Of a DNA stretch of 64,000 nt, positions 31,149 to 39,270 are shown piece after piece; the stretch's first letter is position 1; every line of letters starts with the position of its first letter. Under the pieces are notes generated by a model. It saw only the letters and a program-made list of their open reading frames with translations, was not told where the DNA came from and made no database searches. Position numbers and translations under genes: made by a program. Source of the stretch: Streptomyces sp. Je 1-369 (GTDB lineage: Bacteria; Actinomycetota; Actinomycetes; Streptomycetales; Streptomycetaceae); the NCBI RefSeq assembly GCF_026810505.1, contig NZ_CP101750.1:8358515-8422514 (forward strand), given 5' to 3'.

Positions 31149-32111
31149 ATGGCGTCCGTCCCCTCCCCAGAAGTGCTTCGAGCCCCTCTCGTCGTCGAGT
31201 TTCCCTTCACCCGCTCGCTCGGGCCCGTGCAGAGCGCCTTCCTCACCGGGCTGCGTGAGCGCACCGTGCTCGGCGTGCGGACCGGTGACGGCCGCACCCT
31301 CGTCCCGCCCGTCGAGTACGACCCCGTGACCGCCGAGGAGATCCGTGACCTCGTCGAGGTCGCCGCCACCGGCACCGTCACCACCTGGGCCTGGAACCAC
31401 GCACCGCGCCGCGGCCAGCCCCTCGACACCCCGTTCGCCTGGGTTCTCGTCAGGCTCGACGGCGCCGACACCGCCCTGCTCCACGCACTGGACGTGCCGG
31501 GGCCCGACGCCGTGCGCACCGGCATGCGGGTCCGCGTCCGCTGGGCCGGCGAACGCGTCGGCGCCATCACGGACATCGCCTGCTTCGAGGCGTACGAGGG
31601 GGAGGCGGCGGAGGCCGGGCCCGCACCGCACACCGGCGCGTTCGACGACCCCGTCACCGGCATCGTCGCCGCCGCACGACTCGACTACACCTACTCGCCC
31701 GGCCGCGCGCAGTCCGCGTACATCAACGCCCTCTCCGATCGGCGCACTGTCGGCGAGCGGTGCCCGTCCTGCCGCAAGGTGTACGTCCCCCCGCGCGGCG
31801 CCTGCCCCACCTGCGGGGTCGCCACGGTGGAGCGCGTGGAGGTCGGACCGCGCGGCACCGTCACGACGTACTGCATCGTCAACATCAAGGCGAAGAACCT
31901 CGACATCGAAGTCCCCTACGTCTACGCGCACATCGCCCTCGACGGGGCCGACCTGGCCCTGCACGCCCGCATCGCGGGCATCCCCTGCGACCAGGTCCGC
32001 ATGGGCCTGCGCGTGGAACCGGTCTGGACCGAGGGCGGCCGCTACCCCGACCACTACCGGCCCACGGGCGAACCCGACGCCGACTACGACACGTACAAGG
32101 AGCTGGTGTAG
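31149..32111 (+). CDS. Double OB-fold, zinc-ribbon protein (tandem DUF35)
   Basis: 320 residues with two DUF35-like OB-fold modules. The first (about 5-150) has lost its zinc ribbon; the second has the intact rubredoxin-like CPSCRKVYVPPRGACPTC (two CxxC pairs near residues 204-222) followed by an OB-fold. Such proteins partner thiolase-like enzymes, as ChsH2 with the steroid aldolase Ltp2, or act in hydratase complexes, where the OB-fold helps bind CoA. The two thiolase-fold genes directly downstream, with no gap after this stop codon, are the obvious partners. ATG 31149 has GGAG seven bases upstream. Confidence 0.85.
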   Translation: MASVPSPEVLRAPLVVEFPFTRSLGPVQSAFLTGLRERTVLGVRTGDGRTLVPPVEYDPVTAEEIRDLVEVAATGTVTTWAWNHAPRRGQPLDTPFAWVLVRLDGADTALLHALDVPGPDAVRTGMRVRVRWAGERVGAITDIACFEAYEGEAAEAGPAPHTGAFDDPVTGIVAAARLDYTYSPGRAQSAYINALSDRRTVGERCPSCRKVYVPPRGACPTCGVATVERVEVGPRGTVTTYCIVNIKAKNLDIEVPYVYAHIALDGADLALHARIAGIPCDQVRMGLRVEPVWTEGGRYPDHYRPTGEPDADYDTYKELV

Positions 32112-33176
32112 ATGGCGCCCCACGAGCGGCGGCCCGTCACCGTCGTCGCCTTCGGGCAGAGCGACCACCGGCGCACCACCGACGAGGTCTCCGAGGTCGA
32201 GATGCTCATGCCGGTGCTGCACGAAGTCCTCGCCGCCACCGGCCTGAAGACCAGCGACATCGGCTTCACCTGCTCCGGTTCGTCGGACTACCTCGCGGGC
32301 CGCGCCTTCTCCTTCACGATGGCGCTCGACGGGGTGGGCGCCTGGCCGCCGATCTCCGAGTCGCACGTCGAGATGGACGGCGCCTGGGCCCTGTACGAGG
32401 CCTGGGTGAAACTCCAGACCGGCGAGGCCGACACCGCGCTCGTCTACTCCTACGGCAAGTCCTCGCCCGGCTCCGTGCGCGACGTGCTCACCCGGCAGCT
32501 GGACCCGTACTACGTCGCCCCGCTCTGGCCCGACTCCGTGGCGCTCGCCGCACTACAGGCACAGGCACTGATCGACGCGGGCGAGACCGACGAACCCGCG
32601 CTCGCCGGGGTCGCGACCCGGAGCCGGACGGCCGCCGCCACCAATCCGCACGCGCAACTGCGCGGTGCGGTCGCGCGGGGCGAGTACGCCGTACGCCCCC
32701 TGCGCACCGGCGACTGCCCGCCCGTCGGCGACGGCGCCGCCGCCGTGATCCTCGCCGCGGGGGAGCGAGCCCGGGAGCTCTGCGAGCGGCCGGCGTGGAT
32801 CCGCGGCATCGACCACCGCATCGAGGCACACGGCCTCGGCGTCCGCGACCTCACCGACTCACCGTCCACCCGCCTGGCCGCCGAACGCGCCGGAGTCTTC
32901 GAACGCCCCGTCGACACGGCTGAGTTGCACGCCCCCTTCACCTCGCAGGAAGTCGTCCTGCGCAAGGCCCTGCGCCTGGCGGACGACGTCACCGTCAACC
33001 CGTCCGGCGGCGCCCTCGCCGCCAACCCCATGATGGCCGCCGGACTCATCCGCATCGGCGAGGCCGCCGCGCGCATCCACCGGGGCGCCTCGGACCGGGC
33101 CGTCGCCCACGCCACGTCCGGCCCCTGCCTTCAGCAGAACCTGGTCGCCCTCCTGGAAGGAGAGACCCGTGGCTAA
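32112..33176 (+). CDS. Thiolase-fold lipid-transfer-like protein (Ltp/aldolase type)
   Basis: 354 residues. The thiolase fold is seen in TCSGSSDYLAGRAFSFTMAL, VYSYGKSSPGSVRDVL, HAPFTSQEVVLRKAL and NPSGGALAANPMMAAGLIR. The canonical thiolase nucleophile Cys near the N-terminus (CxS/T in a condensing context) is not clearly present, although TCSG near residue 54 is a candidate. This is typical of the SCP2-thiolase-like group, which includes retro-aldolases. Start codon and preceding stop are adjacent (TAG-ATG), so translation is coupled with the OB-fold protein. Likely cleaves a beta-hydroxy or beta-keto acyl-CoA side chain with its partner. Confidence 0.82.
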   Translation: MAPHERRPVTVVAFGQSDHRRTTDEVSEVEMLMPVLHEVLAATGLKTSDIGFTCSGSSDYLAGRAFSFTMALDGVGAWPPISESHVEMDGAWALYEAWVKLQTGEADTALVYSYGKSSPGSVRDVLTRQLDPYYVAPLWPDSVALAALQAQALIDAGETDEPALAGVATRSRTAAATNPHAQLRGAVARGEYAVRPLRTGDCPPVGDGAAAVILAAGERARELCERPAWIRGIDHRIEAHGLGVRDLTDSPSTRLAAERAGVFERPVDTAELHAPFTSQEVVLRKALRLADDVTVNPSGGALAANPMMAAGLIRIGEAAARIHRGASDRAVAHATSGPCLQQNLVALLEGETRG

Positions 33177-34335
33177 GGAACCCGTGGCGGTCGTCGGGAT
33201 CGGCCAGACCAAGCACGTGGCCGCACGCCGTGACGTGTCGATCGCGGGCCTGGTCCGCGAAGCCGCCCAAAGCGCCCTGCGGGACGCCGAGTTGACGTGG
33301 GCCGACATCGACGCCGTCGTCATCGGCAAGGCGCCCGACTTCTTCGAAGGCGTCATGATGCCGGAGCTGTACCTCGCCGATGCGCTCGGCGCCGTCGGCA
33401 AACCCATGCTCCGCGTCCACACGGCGGGCTCCGTCGGCGGCTCCACGGCACTCGTCGCCGCGAACCTCGTCGCCGGGCGCGTCCACGGCACCGTCCTCAC
33501 CCTCGCCTTCGAAAAACAGTCGGAATCCAACGCGATGTGGGGCCTCTCCCTGCCCGTGCCGTTCCAGCAGCCGCTGCTCGCGGGCGCGGGCGGCTTCTTC
33601 GCCCCGCACGTGCGGGCGTACATGCGGCGCACCGGCGCCCCCGACACGGTCGGCTCCCTCGTCGCGTACAAGGACCGGCGCAACGCCCTGAAGAACCCCT
33701 ACGCGCACCTCCACGAGCACGACGTCACCCTGGAGAAGGTCCAGGCCTCGCCCATGCTCTGGGACCCGATCCGCTACTCGGAGACCTGCCCGTCCTCCGA
33801 CGGCGCCTGCGCCATGATCCTCACCGACCGCGCGGGCGCGGCCCGTTCGCCCGGACCGCCCGCCTGGATGCACGGCGGCGCGATGCGCAGCGAGCCGACG
33901 CTCTTCGCGGGCAAGGACTTCGTCTCGCCGCAGGCGGGCAAGGACTGCGCGGCCGACGTCTACCGGCAGGCCGGCATCGCGGACCCGCGCAGGGAGATCG
34001 ACGCCGTCGAGATGTACGTGCCGTTCTCCTGGTACGAGCCGATGTGGCTGGAGAACCTGGGCTTCGCCGAGGAGGGCGAGGGCTGGAAACTCACCGAATC
34101 CGGCGTCACGGAACTGGACGGCGACCTGCCCGTCAACATGTCCGGCGGCGTCCTGTCCACCAACCCCATCGGCGCATCCGGCATGATCCGCTTCGCCGAA
34201 GCGGCACTTCAGGTGCGCGGCCGGGCGGGGGACCACCAAGTGGACGGAGCGCGCAAGGCACTTGGGCACGCCTATGGAGGCGGCTCGCAGTTCTTCTCCA
34301 TGTGGCTCGTCGGCGCCGAACCGCCCACCGGCTGA
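33169..34335 (+). CDS. Thiolase-fold acetyl-CoA acetyltransferase-like protein
   Basis: 388 residues. VAVVGIGQTKHVAARRDVSIAGLVREA is the N-terminal strand/helix of SCP2-type thiolases. VHTAGSVGGSTALVAANLV has Ser in place of the usual active Cys (G-S-V-G-G-S), and later NMSGGVLSTNPIGASGMIRFAEAALQVRG, then HAYGGGSQFFSMWLV. The missing Cys suggests aldolase or lipid-transfer function rather than standard thiolysis. GTG 33169 overlaps the preceding thiolase-fold gene by 8 bp and has GGAGAG upstream. Together with that gene it forms the two-subunit thiolase-like pair often seen with DUF35 proteins in steroid and aromatic catabolism. Confidence 0.83.
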   Translation: MAKEPVAVVGIGQTKHVAARRDVSIAGLVREAAQSALRDAELTWADIDAVVIGKAPDFFEGVMMPELYLADALGAVGKPMLRVHTAGSVGGSTALVAANLVAGRVHGTVLTLAFEKQSESNAMWGLSLPVPFQQPLLAGAGGFFAPHVRAYMRRTGAPDTVGSLVAYKDRRNALKNPYAHLHEHDVTLEKVQASPMLWDPIRYSETCPSSDGACAMILTDRAGAARSPGPPAWMHGGAMRSEPTLFAGKDFVSPQAGKDCAADVYRQAGIADPRREIDAVEMYVPFSWYEPMWLENLGFAEEGEGWKLTESGVTELDGDLPVNMSGGVLSTNPIGASGMIRFAEAALQVRGRAGDHQVDGARKALGHAYGGGSQFFSMWLVGAEPPTG

Positions 34336-34443
34336 CGGAGCCCGGCGCCGGACGGACCGAGGTCCTGTCACCGCGGCCTGTCCGGCGCCCGGAGCGAAAG
34401 CTAGGCTGACGGCCGGACCGACGCATTCGGGAGGAGCACGGAC

Positions 34444-34686
34444 GTGGCCGACAGCACCACTCAGCAACATCCGCTCGCGGGCTGGGACAAGCCGGAGCTC
34501 GACCTCAGCACGGCGGACTGGCGATCGAGCAGCGAGGGGCGCGGAGACGTCGAGATCGCCTTCGTCGAGGGCTTCATCGCCATGCGCAACGGCGACCGCC
34601 CGGAGAGCCCTTCCCTGATCTTCACCCCGGCGGAGTGGGGAGCCTTCGTCCACGGCGCCCGGGAGGGCGAGTTCGACCTGACGTAG
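34444..34686 (+). CDS. DUF397 protein
   Basis: 80 residues. WDKPELDLSTADWRSSSEGRGDVEIAFVEGFIAMRNGDRPESPSLIFTPAEWGAFVHGAREGEFD, read in segments, matches DUF397 (…W.kSs.S...g.cVeva....vavRDSk.p....l.fs..eW.aF…). DUF397 proteins usually accompany an XRE-type regulator next door and act as its partner in Streptomyces development or antibiotic control; no such regulator is present here, so this is an orphan. GTG 34444 has GGAGGAG upstream. Downstream is the universal stress protein. Confidence 0.87.
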   Translation: MADSTTQQHPLAGWDKPELDLSTADWRSSSEGRGDVEIAFVEGFIAMRNGDRPESPSLIFTPAEWGAFVHGAREGEFDLT

Positions 34687-34785
34687 CACGCCGGCACGGC
34701 ACGCGGCCGCGACGGTCTTCGGTCCCTGCCGATCACGTGACCTTCGACTCTCGTCGCGCGCCCCGGACTGCACGAAGCTGAAGCC

Positions 34786-35733
34786 ATGAGCAGCGAACCG
34801 GTCGGCAGCGTGAGCAGTGGGTCCGTGAGCGGCATGGGGCCGGAGGGCGGCGGTGGACCCGTCGTCGTGGCCGTGGACGGTTCGAAGGGCAGCGGCCGCG
34901 CCCTGGAATGGGCGCTGGCCGCCGCCGCGCTGCGCGACGTGCCGCTGCGGATCGTGCACGTACGGGGATACGACGTACCGCTGGTCGACGGCCCCTTCGC
35001 GTCCGTACTGGAGCGCGACGAGAGCGACCCGGTGGTGGACTGGGCCCGCGATGCTCTCGTGGGGCGGGCCGGTCTGCCCGAGCTCGAGTTCGTCACGGTG
35101 GACGGCAGCCCGGGGCGCGAGCTGCCGCGGCTCGGTGCGGGGGCCGGACTGCTGGTCCTCGGCTCCCGCGGCCGGGGCGGCTTCGCCAGCCTGCTGCTCG
35201 GCTCGAACGGTCTCGCGTGCGCCCGTGAGGCGGCCTGTCCTGTGGTGGTCGTGCCGCGCCCCGCGGGGCCCGAGGCGCCGGACACCGCAGCGCGCGTGGT
35301 CCTCGGCCTTTCGGCGCCCGCGCCGGACGAGCACTCCGTCGCGTTCGCCTTCGCCGAGGCCGGGCGGCGCGGGGCGCGGCTTCAGGTCGTCGCCGCGTAT
35401 CCGTGGCCGGTCCTCAGCTCCACGCCCGCCGGGGAGTTCGTGATGAAGGCCGTCGCGGACGAGGAAACGGAACGGGACTACGCGGCCCTCACCGACGACC
35501 TGCTCACCCCGCACCAAAAACGCCACCCCGATGTCCCGGTGGACGTGTTCGTCGCCCCGGGCGACGCGGCCCGCCACCTGGTGGACGCCTCCCACGCCGC
35601 CGACCTGGTGGTGGTCGGCCGCCACCGCCGCAGGCTCGCCCCCGGCCGCATCCTCGGCTCGGTCACCCACGCGGTGCTGCTGCACGCGGCGTGCCCGGTG
35701 GCGGTGGTGCCGCCGGAGACCGCGGGGGCGTAG
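34786..35733 (+). CDS. Tandem UspA universal stress protein
   Basis: 315 residues with two UspA modules. The first begins VVVAVDGSKGSGRALEWALAAA and has the ATP-binding GSRGRGGFASLLLGSNG; the second begins VVLGLSAPAPDEHSVAFAFAEA and ends VVVGRHRRRLAPGRILGSVTHAVLLHAACPVAVVP, where the G-2x-G-9x-G(S/T) signature is altered (GRHRRRLAPG). So one module likely binds ATP and the second may be structural. Actinobacterial tandem Usps respond to hypoxia and dormancy. It is in the same direction as DUF397; the 3' end faces the LRR fragment. Confidence 0.88.
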   Translation: MSSEPVGSVSSGSVSGMGPEGGGGPVVVAVDGSKGSGRALEWALAAAALRDVPLRIVHVRGYDVPLVDGPFASVLERDESDPVVDWARDALVGRAGLPELEFVTVDGSPGRELPRLGAGAGLLVLGSRGRGGFASLLLGSNGLACAREAACPVVVVPRPAGPEAPDTAARVVLGLSAPAPDEHSVAFAFAEAGRRGARLQVVAAYPWPVLSSTPAGEFVMKAVADEETERDYAALTDDLLTPHQKRHPDVPVDVFVAPGDAARHLVDASHAADLVVVGRHRRRLAPGRILGSVTHAVLLHAACPVAVVPPETAGA

Positions 35734-35758
35734 CGGAACCGGCGCCGTCCGCTCCGGA

Positions 35759-36076
35759 TCAGTACAGGACGACGCAGCCCCTGCTCTCCAACCCGTCCAG
35801 CAGGTTCCGGCCGACCGGGGCGTCGGTCCAGCGCAGGTCGAGCTTCTCGAGCGCGGGCAGCTCGGCCAGCCAGTCGGGCAGCGCGGCGAGGGGGTTGCCG
35901 CGCAGGTCCAGGCGGCGCAGCCCGGGGGGTGCGGGTACGGCTGGGGTGCGGTCGGGGTGTGCTGCGGACGCGGTCAGAGTGCGATGTGGGTGCGGCCGGG
36001 GTGTGGTCTGCGGGCTTTTCGGTTGCTCCCGGGGCGCTCGCAGGGTGGTCTTCGGGCGTACCCGAGTCGTCGTCAT
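35759..36076 (-). CDS. Short leucine-rich-repeat protein, possibly truncated
   Basis: 105 residues. The C-terminal half, LRRLDLRGNPLAALPDWL then LPALEKLDLRWTDAPVGRNLLDGLESRGC, contains two leucine-rich repeats in the xLxxLxLxxNxLxxLP pattern. The N-terminal half is low complexity (Pro/Thr/His/Arg) encoded by degenerate GGGTGCGG-type reiterations on the plus strand and unlike any LRR cap. Streptomyces LRR proteins of this type are usually about twice as long, so this may be a 5'-truncated gene with replaced upstream sequence. Start uncertain. No function can be given. Confidence 0.5.
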   Translation of the reverse strand: MTTTRVRPKTTLRAPREQPKSPQTTPRPHPHRTLTASAAHPDRTPAVPAPPGLRRLDLRGNPLAALPDWLAELPALEKLDLRWTDAPVGRNLLDGLESRGCVVLY

Positions 36077-36189
36077 TGTGGCCGAGGGGTCGGCCGGGTC
36101 CGCTCCGTGGCTGGTGGGGCAGTCGCCGGTGCCCCGGGACGCGCCCGCCCCCGCGCCGGAACGCCCCGCAGGCCACGTACCATGGGCGC

Positions 36190-36690
36190 ATGTCCTTCCT
36201 CCGCCGCCGCAGCTCCGCCACTCCCGCGGGCCCGGACTTCGATGTCCTGGCCATGGACCCCGGTGACTGGCCCGGCAATCTCGGCGCGGGCCTCCTGCCC
36301 GCCCCCGACGGCAGCTGCCAGGGCGTCTTCCTGCGCTACGACCTCTTCGGCGGCCGCGGCCCCGCGATGATCATCGGCAACCTCCCCGAGGGTTCGCCCG
36401 CGCGCGAGACCGCCGAGGGCGAGGTCCCCTTCGAGGTGGCCCAGCTGCTGCTCGCCCTGGAGAACGACGAGGACGTCACGGTCGTCTCCAGCGAGGACGT
36501 ACCGGTGATGCAGGGGGACAACCTCCTGATCGTGCGACGCCTCAAGCTCTCCGAGAGCCGGATCTCCTGCGTGCAGTTCGACCGCAGCGACAACGTCCTG
36601 GTGACCATCGCCGCCTGGGACCGGCCGATCACCGACGACCTGTACGCGCTCCTGAAGCCGCTGCCCGCCGAGCTCTTCCAGCAGGGCTGA
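36190..36690 (+). CDS. Conserved Streptomyces hypothetical protein
   Basis: 166 residues, soluble, acidic. The N-terminus MSFLRRRSSATPAGPDF is followed by a compact alpha/beta pattern (VLAMDPGDWPGNLGAGLLPA, VTVVSSEDVPVMQGDNLLIVRRL, VLVTIAAWDRPITDDLYALL). The protein has no membrane segment, no catalytic motif that I recognise and no signal peptide. It is flanked by the LRR fragment and by the terminator before the GH95 gene, so it is probably monocistronic. I do not assign a function. Confidence 0.7.
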   Translation: MSFLRRRSSATPAGPDFDVLAMDPGDWPGNLGAGLLPAPDGSCQGVFLRYDLFGGRGPAMIIGNLPEGSPARETAEGEVPFEVAQLLLALENDEDVTVVSSEDVPVMQGDNLLIVRRLKLSESRISCVQFDRSDNVLVTIAAWDRPITDDLYALLKPLPAELFQQG

Positions 36691-36717
36691 CCGCACGGCC
36701 GGCCCACATCCCGCGTC

Positions 36718-36751
36718 CTGCCCCGTTCCGTCCGAGGAGCGGGGCAGTTTT
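36718..36751 (+). terminator. Rho-independent terminator
   Basis: Stem of 12 base pairs (CTGCCCCGTTCC / GGAGCGGGGCAG, one G-T wobble) around a six-base loop, followed by TTTT. Such a U-tract is unusual in this GC-rich DNA and makes this a classical terminator after the conserved hypothetical gene. Confidence 0.85.
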
Positions 36752-36819
36752 GCGTCGCGCCCCCGCAGGGTTGTGCAGACTCTTGTCAACCAGTCATCGG
36801 ACTTTTAACGTGACCGGTC

Positions 36820-39231
36820 ATGACTCAGGGGATCACGCGAAGGACAACCATGAAGTCCGCCGTCGGCGGAGCGGCCGCTCTGACAGCGGGTGGCGTCGCT
36901 CTCGGCGGCGCCCCGACGGCTTCGGCCGCCACGGAGCGGGCCGAGGAGGACGGGAAGTCGGAGCCGGACACCTCCGATGAATCGCTGCTCTGGTACGCCG
37001 CCCCCGCCGCCGACTGGGAGCGCGAGGCCCTCCCCATCGGCAACGGCGCCCTCGGCGCCATGGTCTTCGGCACGCTCGCCTCCGAGCGACTCCAGTTCAA
37101 CGAGAAGACCCTGTGGACCGGCGGCCCCGGCTCCCGGGAGGGCTACGACTCGGGCAACTGGCGCGCGCCCCGGCCCGGCGCCCTCGACGCCGTGCGCGAC
37201 GAGCTCGACGCGAAGGGCAGACTGAACCCGGACGACGTCGCGGCCGACCTCGGCCAGCCCCGGCGCGGCTACGGCGCCCACCAGACCTTCGGTGACCTCC
37301 ACGTCGACGTCCCCGGCGCTCCCGACGCGCCCGACGCCACGTATCGCCGCGCCCTCGACCTCGGGCAGGCTCTCGCGACCGTCACGTACCGCAGGGAACA
37401 GGTGCGGCACGAAAGGGAGTTCTTCGCCTCGTACCCTGATGGAGTGATCGTCGGCCGACTCTCCGCCGACCGCCCCGCCCAGTTCACCTGCACCTTCCGG
37501 TACACCTCGCCCCGCGCCGACCGCACCGCGAAGGCGACCGGCGACCGGCTCACCGTACGCGGTGAACTCGCCGACAACGCCCTGAAGTTCGAGGCCCAGC
37601 TCCGCATCCGGCACCAGGGCGGCACGCGCACCGCGCACGACGACGGCAGCATCACCGTGACCGGCGCCGACCACGTGTGGTTCGTCCTCGCCGCGGGCAC
37701 CGACTACGCCGACACCTACCCCGGCTACCGCGGCACCGATCCGCACGCCACCGTCACCCGCACCGTCGACAGAGCCGTCGCGGCGGGCCACGGAACGCTG
37801 CGCGCCCGCCATCTGCGCGACCACCGCGCCCTGTTCGGCCGCGTCACGCTCGACATCGGCCAGGCACTCCCCGCCGACCTGCCCACGGACCGGCTGCTCA
37901 AGCAGTACGGGACGGGGACGGACACCACCGCGGGCCGGGCGGCCGACCGGGCGCTGGAGGCGCTGTTCTTCCAGTACGGCCGCTACCTCCTCATCGCCTC
38001 CTCACGCGCCGGATCGCTCCCCGCCAACTTGCAGGGAGTCTGGAACAACAGCACCACACCGCCCTGGTCCGCCGACTACCACACCAACATCAACCTGCAG
38101 ATGAACTACTGGCTCGCCGAGGCCGCGAACCTGCCCGAGACGACCGCCCCGTACGACCGTTTCGTCGAGGCGCTGCGCGCTCCCGGGCGACGTACGGCGA
38201 AAGAGATGTTCGGCAGCCGCGGCTGGGTCGTGCACAACGAGACCAACCCCTACGGCTTCACCGGCGTCCACGACTGGTCGACCGCGTTCTGGTTCCCCGA
38301 AGCCGCGGCCTGGCTCACTGCGCAGCTCTACGAGCACTACCGCTTCGGCGGCTCCACGGACTACCTGCGCACCACCGCCTACCCGGCGATGAAGGAGGCC
38401 GTCGAGTTCTGGCTCGACAACCTGCGCACCGACCCGCGCGACGGCACCCTGATCGTGACGCCCAGCTACTCGCCCGAGCACGGCGACTTCACCGCGGGCG
38501 CCGCGATGGCCCAGCAGATCGTCCACGACCTGTTCACCAACACCCTGGAGGCGGCCCGCGTCCTGGGGGACTCACCGGCCTTCCGCGCCGAGCTGCAGAA
38601 GACCCTGGGTGCACTGGACCCCGGACTGCGCATCGGCTCCTGGGGACAACTCCAGGAGTGGAAGGCCGACTTGGACGACCGTACGGACGGCCACCGGCAC
38701 GTCTCCCACCTCTACGCCCTGCACCCCGGCCGCCACATCGAACCCGGCAGCAAGTGGGCCGAGGCGGCGAAGGTCTCCCTCACCGCGCGGGGCGACGGCG
38801 GCACCGGCTGGTCCAAGGCCTGGAAAATCAACTTCTGGGCGCGGCTCCTGGACGGCGACCACGCGCACAAGATGCTCCGCGAACAGCTGAAGTCCTCGAC
38901 GCTTCCCAACCTCTGGGACACCCACCCGCCGTTCCAGATCGACGGCAACTTCGGCGCGACGTCGGGCGTCGTCGAGATGCTGCTGCAGAGCCAGCACGGC
39001 GTGATCGAGATATTGCCCGCACTGCCGTCCGGCTGGCCCGACGGTTCGGTGCGCGGCCTGCGGGCCCGCGGCGGCGCGACGATCGGCATCGACTGGGCGT
39101 CGGGCCGCGCCACGCGTGTTGTGCTGCTTGCCTCGCGTACGCGCGAACTCTCCCTGCGCAGTGGGCTGTTCAGCGGCGGCGCGAGGACGCTGAAGGTGCG
39201 TGCGGGCAAGCGTTACGTCTTCGGCGGCTGA
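36820..39231 (+). CDS. Tat-secreted GH95 alpha-L-fucosidase
   Basis: 803 residues. The N-terminus has a Tat motif (ITRRTTMK) and hydrophobic h-region ending in ASAA. The mature part begins LLWYAAPAADWEREALPIGNG and continues with LQFNEKTLWTGGP, the beta-sandwich domain of glycoside hydrolase family 95. The (alpha/alpha)6 barrel includes NLQGVWNNSTTPPWSADYH, NINLQMNYWLAEAANL, RHVSHLYALHPGRHI and the C-terminal PPFQIDGNFGATSGVVEML. These Asn and Asp residues match those used for catalysis in AfcA-type 1,2-alpha-L-fucosidases. Family members may also act on galactosides. It is single, with a terminator before it, so plant-polysaccharide degradation in soil is the expected role. Confidence 0.92.
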   Translation: MTQGITRRTTMKSAVGGAAALTAGGVALGGAPTASAATERAEEDGKSEPDTSDESLLWYAAPAADWEREALPIGNGALGAMVFGTLASERLQFNEKTLWTGGPGSREGYDSGNWRAPRPGALDAVRDELDAKGRLNPDDVAADLGQPRRGYGAHQTFGDLHVDVPGAPDAPDATYRRALDLGQALATVTYRREQVRHEREFFASYPDGVIVGRLSADRPAQFTCTFRYTSPRADRTAKATGDRLTVRGELADNALKFEAQLRIRHQGGTRTAHDDGSITVTGADHVWFVLAAGTDYADTYPGYRGTDPHATVTRTVDRAVAAGHGTLRARHLRDHRALFGRVTLDIGQALPADLPTDRLLKQYGTGTDTTAGRAADRALEALFFQYGRYLLIASSRAGSLPANLQGVWNNSTTPPWSADYHTNINLQMNYWLAEAANLPETTAPYDRFVEALRAPGRRTAKEMFGSRGWVVHNETNPYGFTGVHDWSTAFWFPEAAAWLTAQLYEHYRFGGSTDYLRTTAYPAMKEAVEFWLDNLRTDPRDGTLIVTPSYSPEHGDFTAGAAMAQQIVHDLFTNTLEAARVLGDSPAFRAELQKTLGALDPGLRIGSWGQLQEWKADLDDRTDGHRHVSHLYALHPGRHIEPGSKWAEAAKVSLTARGDGGTGWSKAWKINFWARLLDGDHAHKMLREQLKSSTLPNLWDTHPPFQIDGNFGATSGVVEMLLQSQHGVIEILPALPSGWPDGSVRGLRARGGATIGIDWASGRATRVVLLASRTRELSLRSGLFSGGARTLKVRAGKRYVFGG

Positions 39232-39270
39232 CCCTGGACCTCCCGCGGAGGCGGGCGCGTGGCCCGTCGG

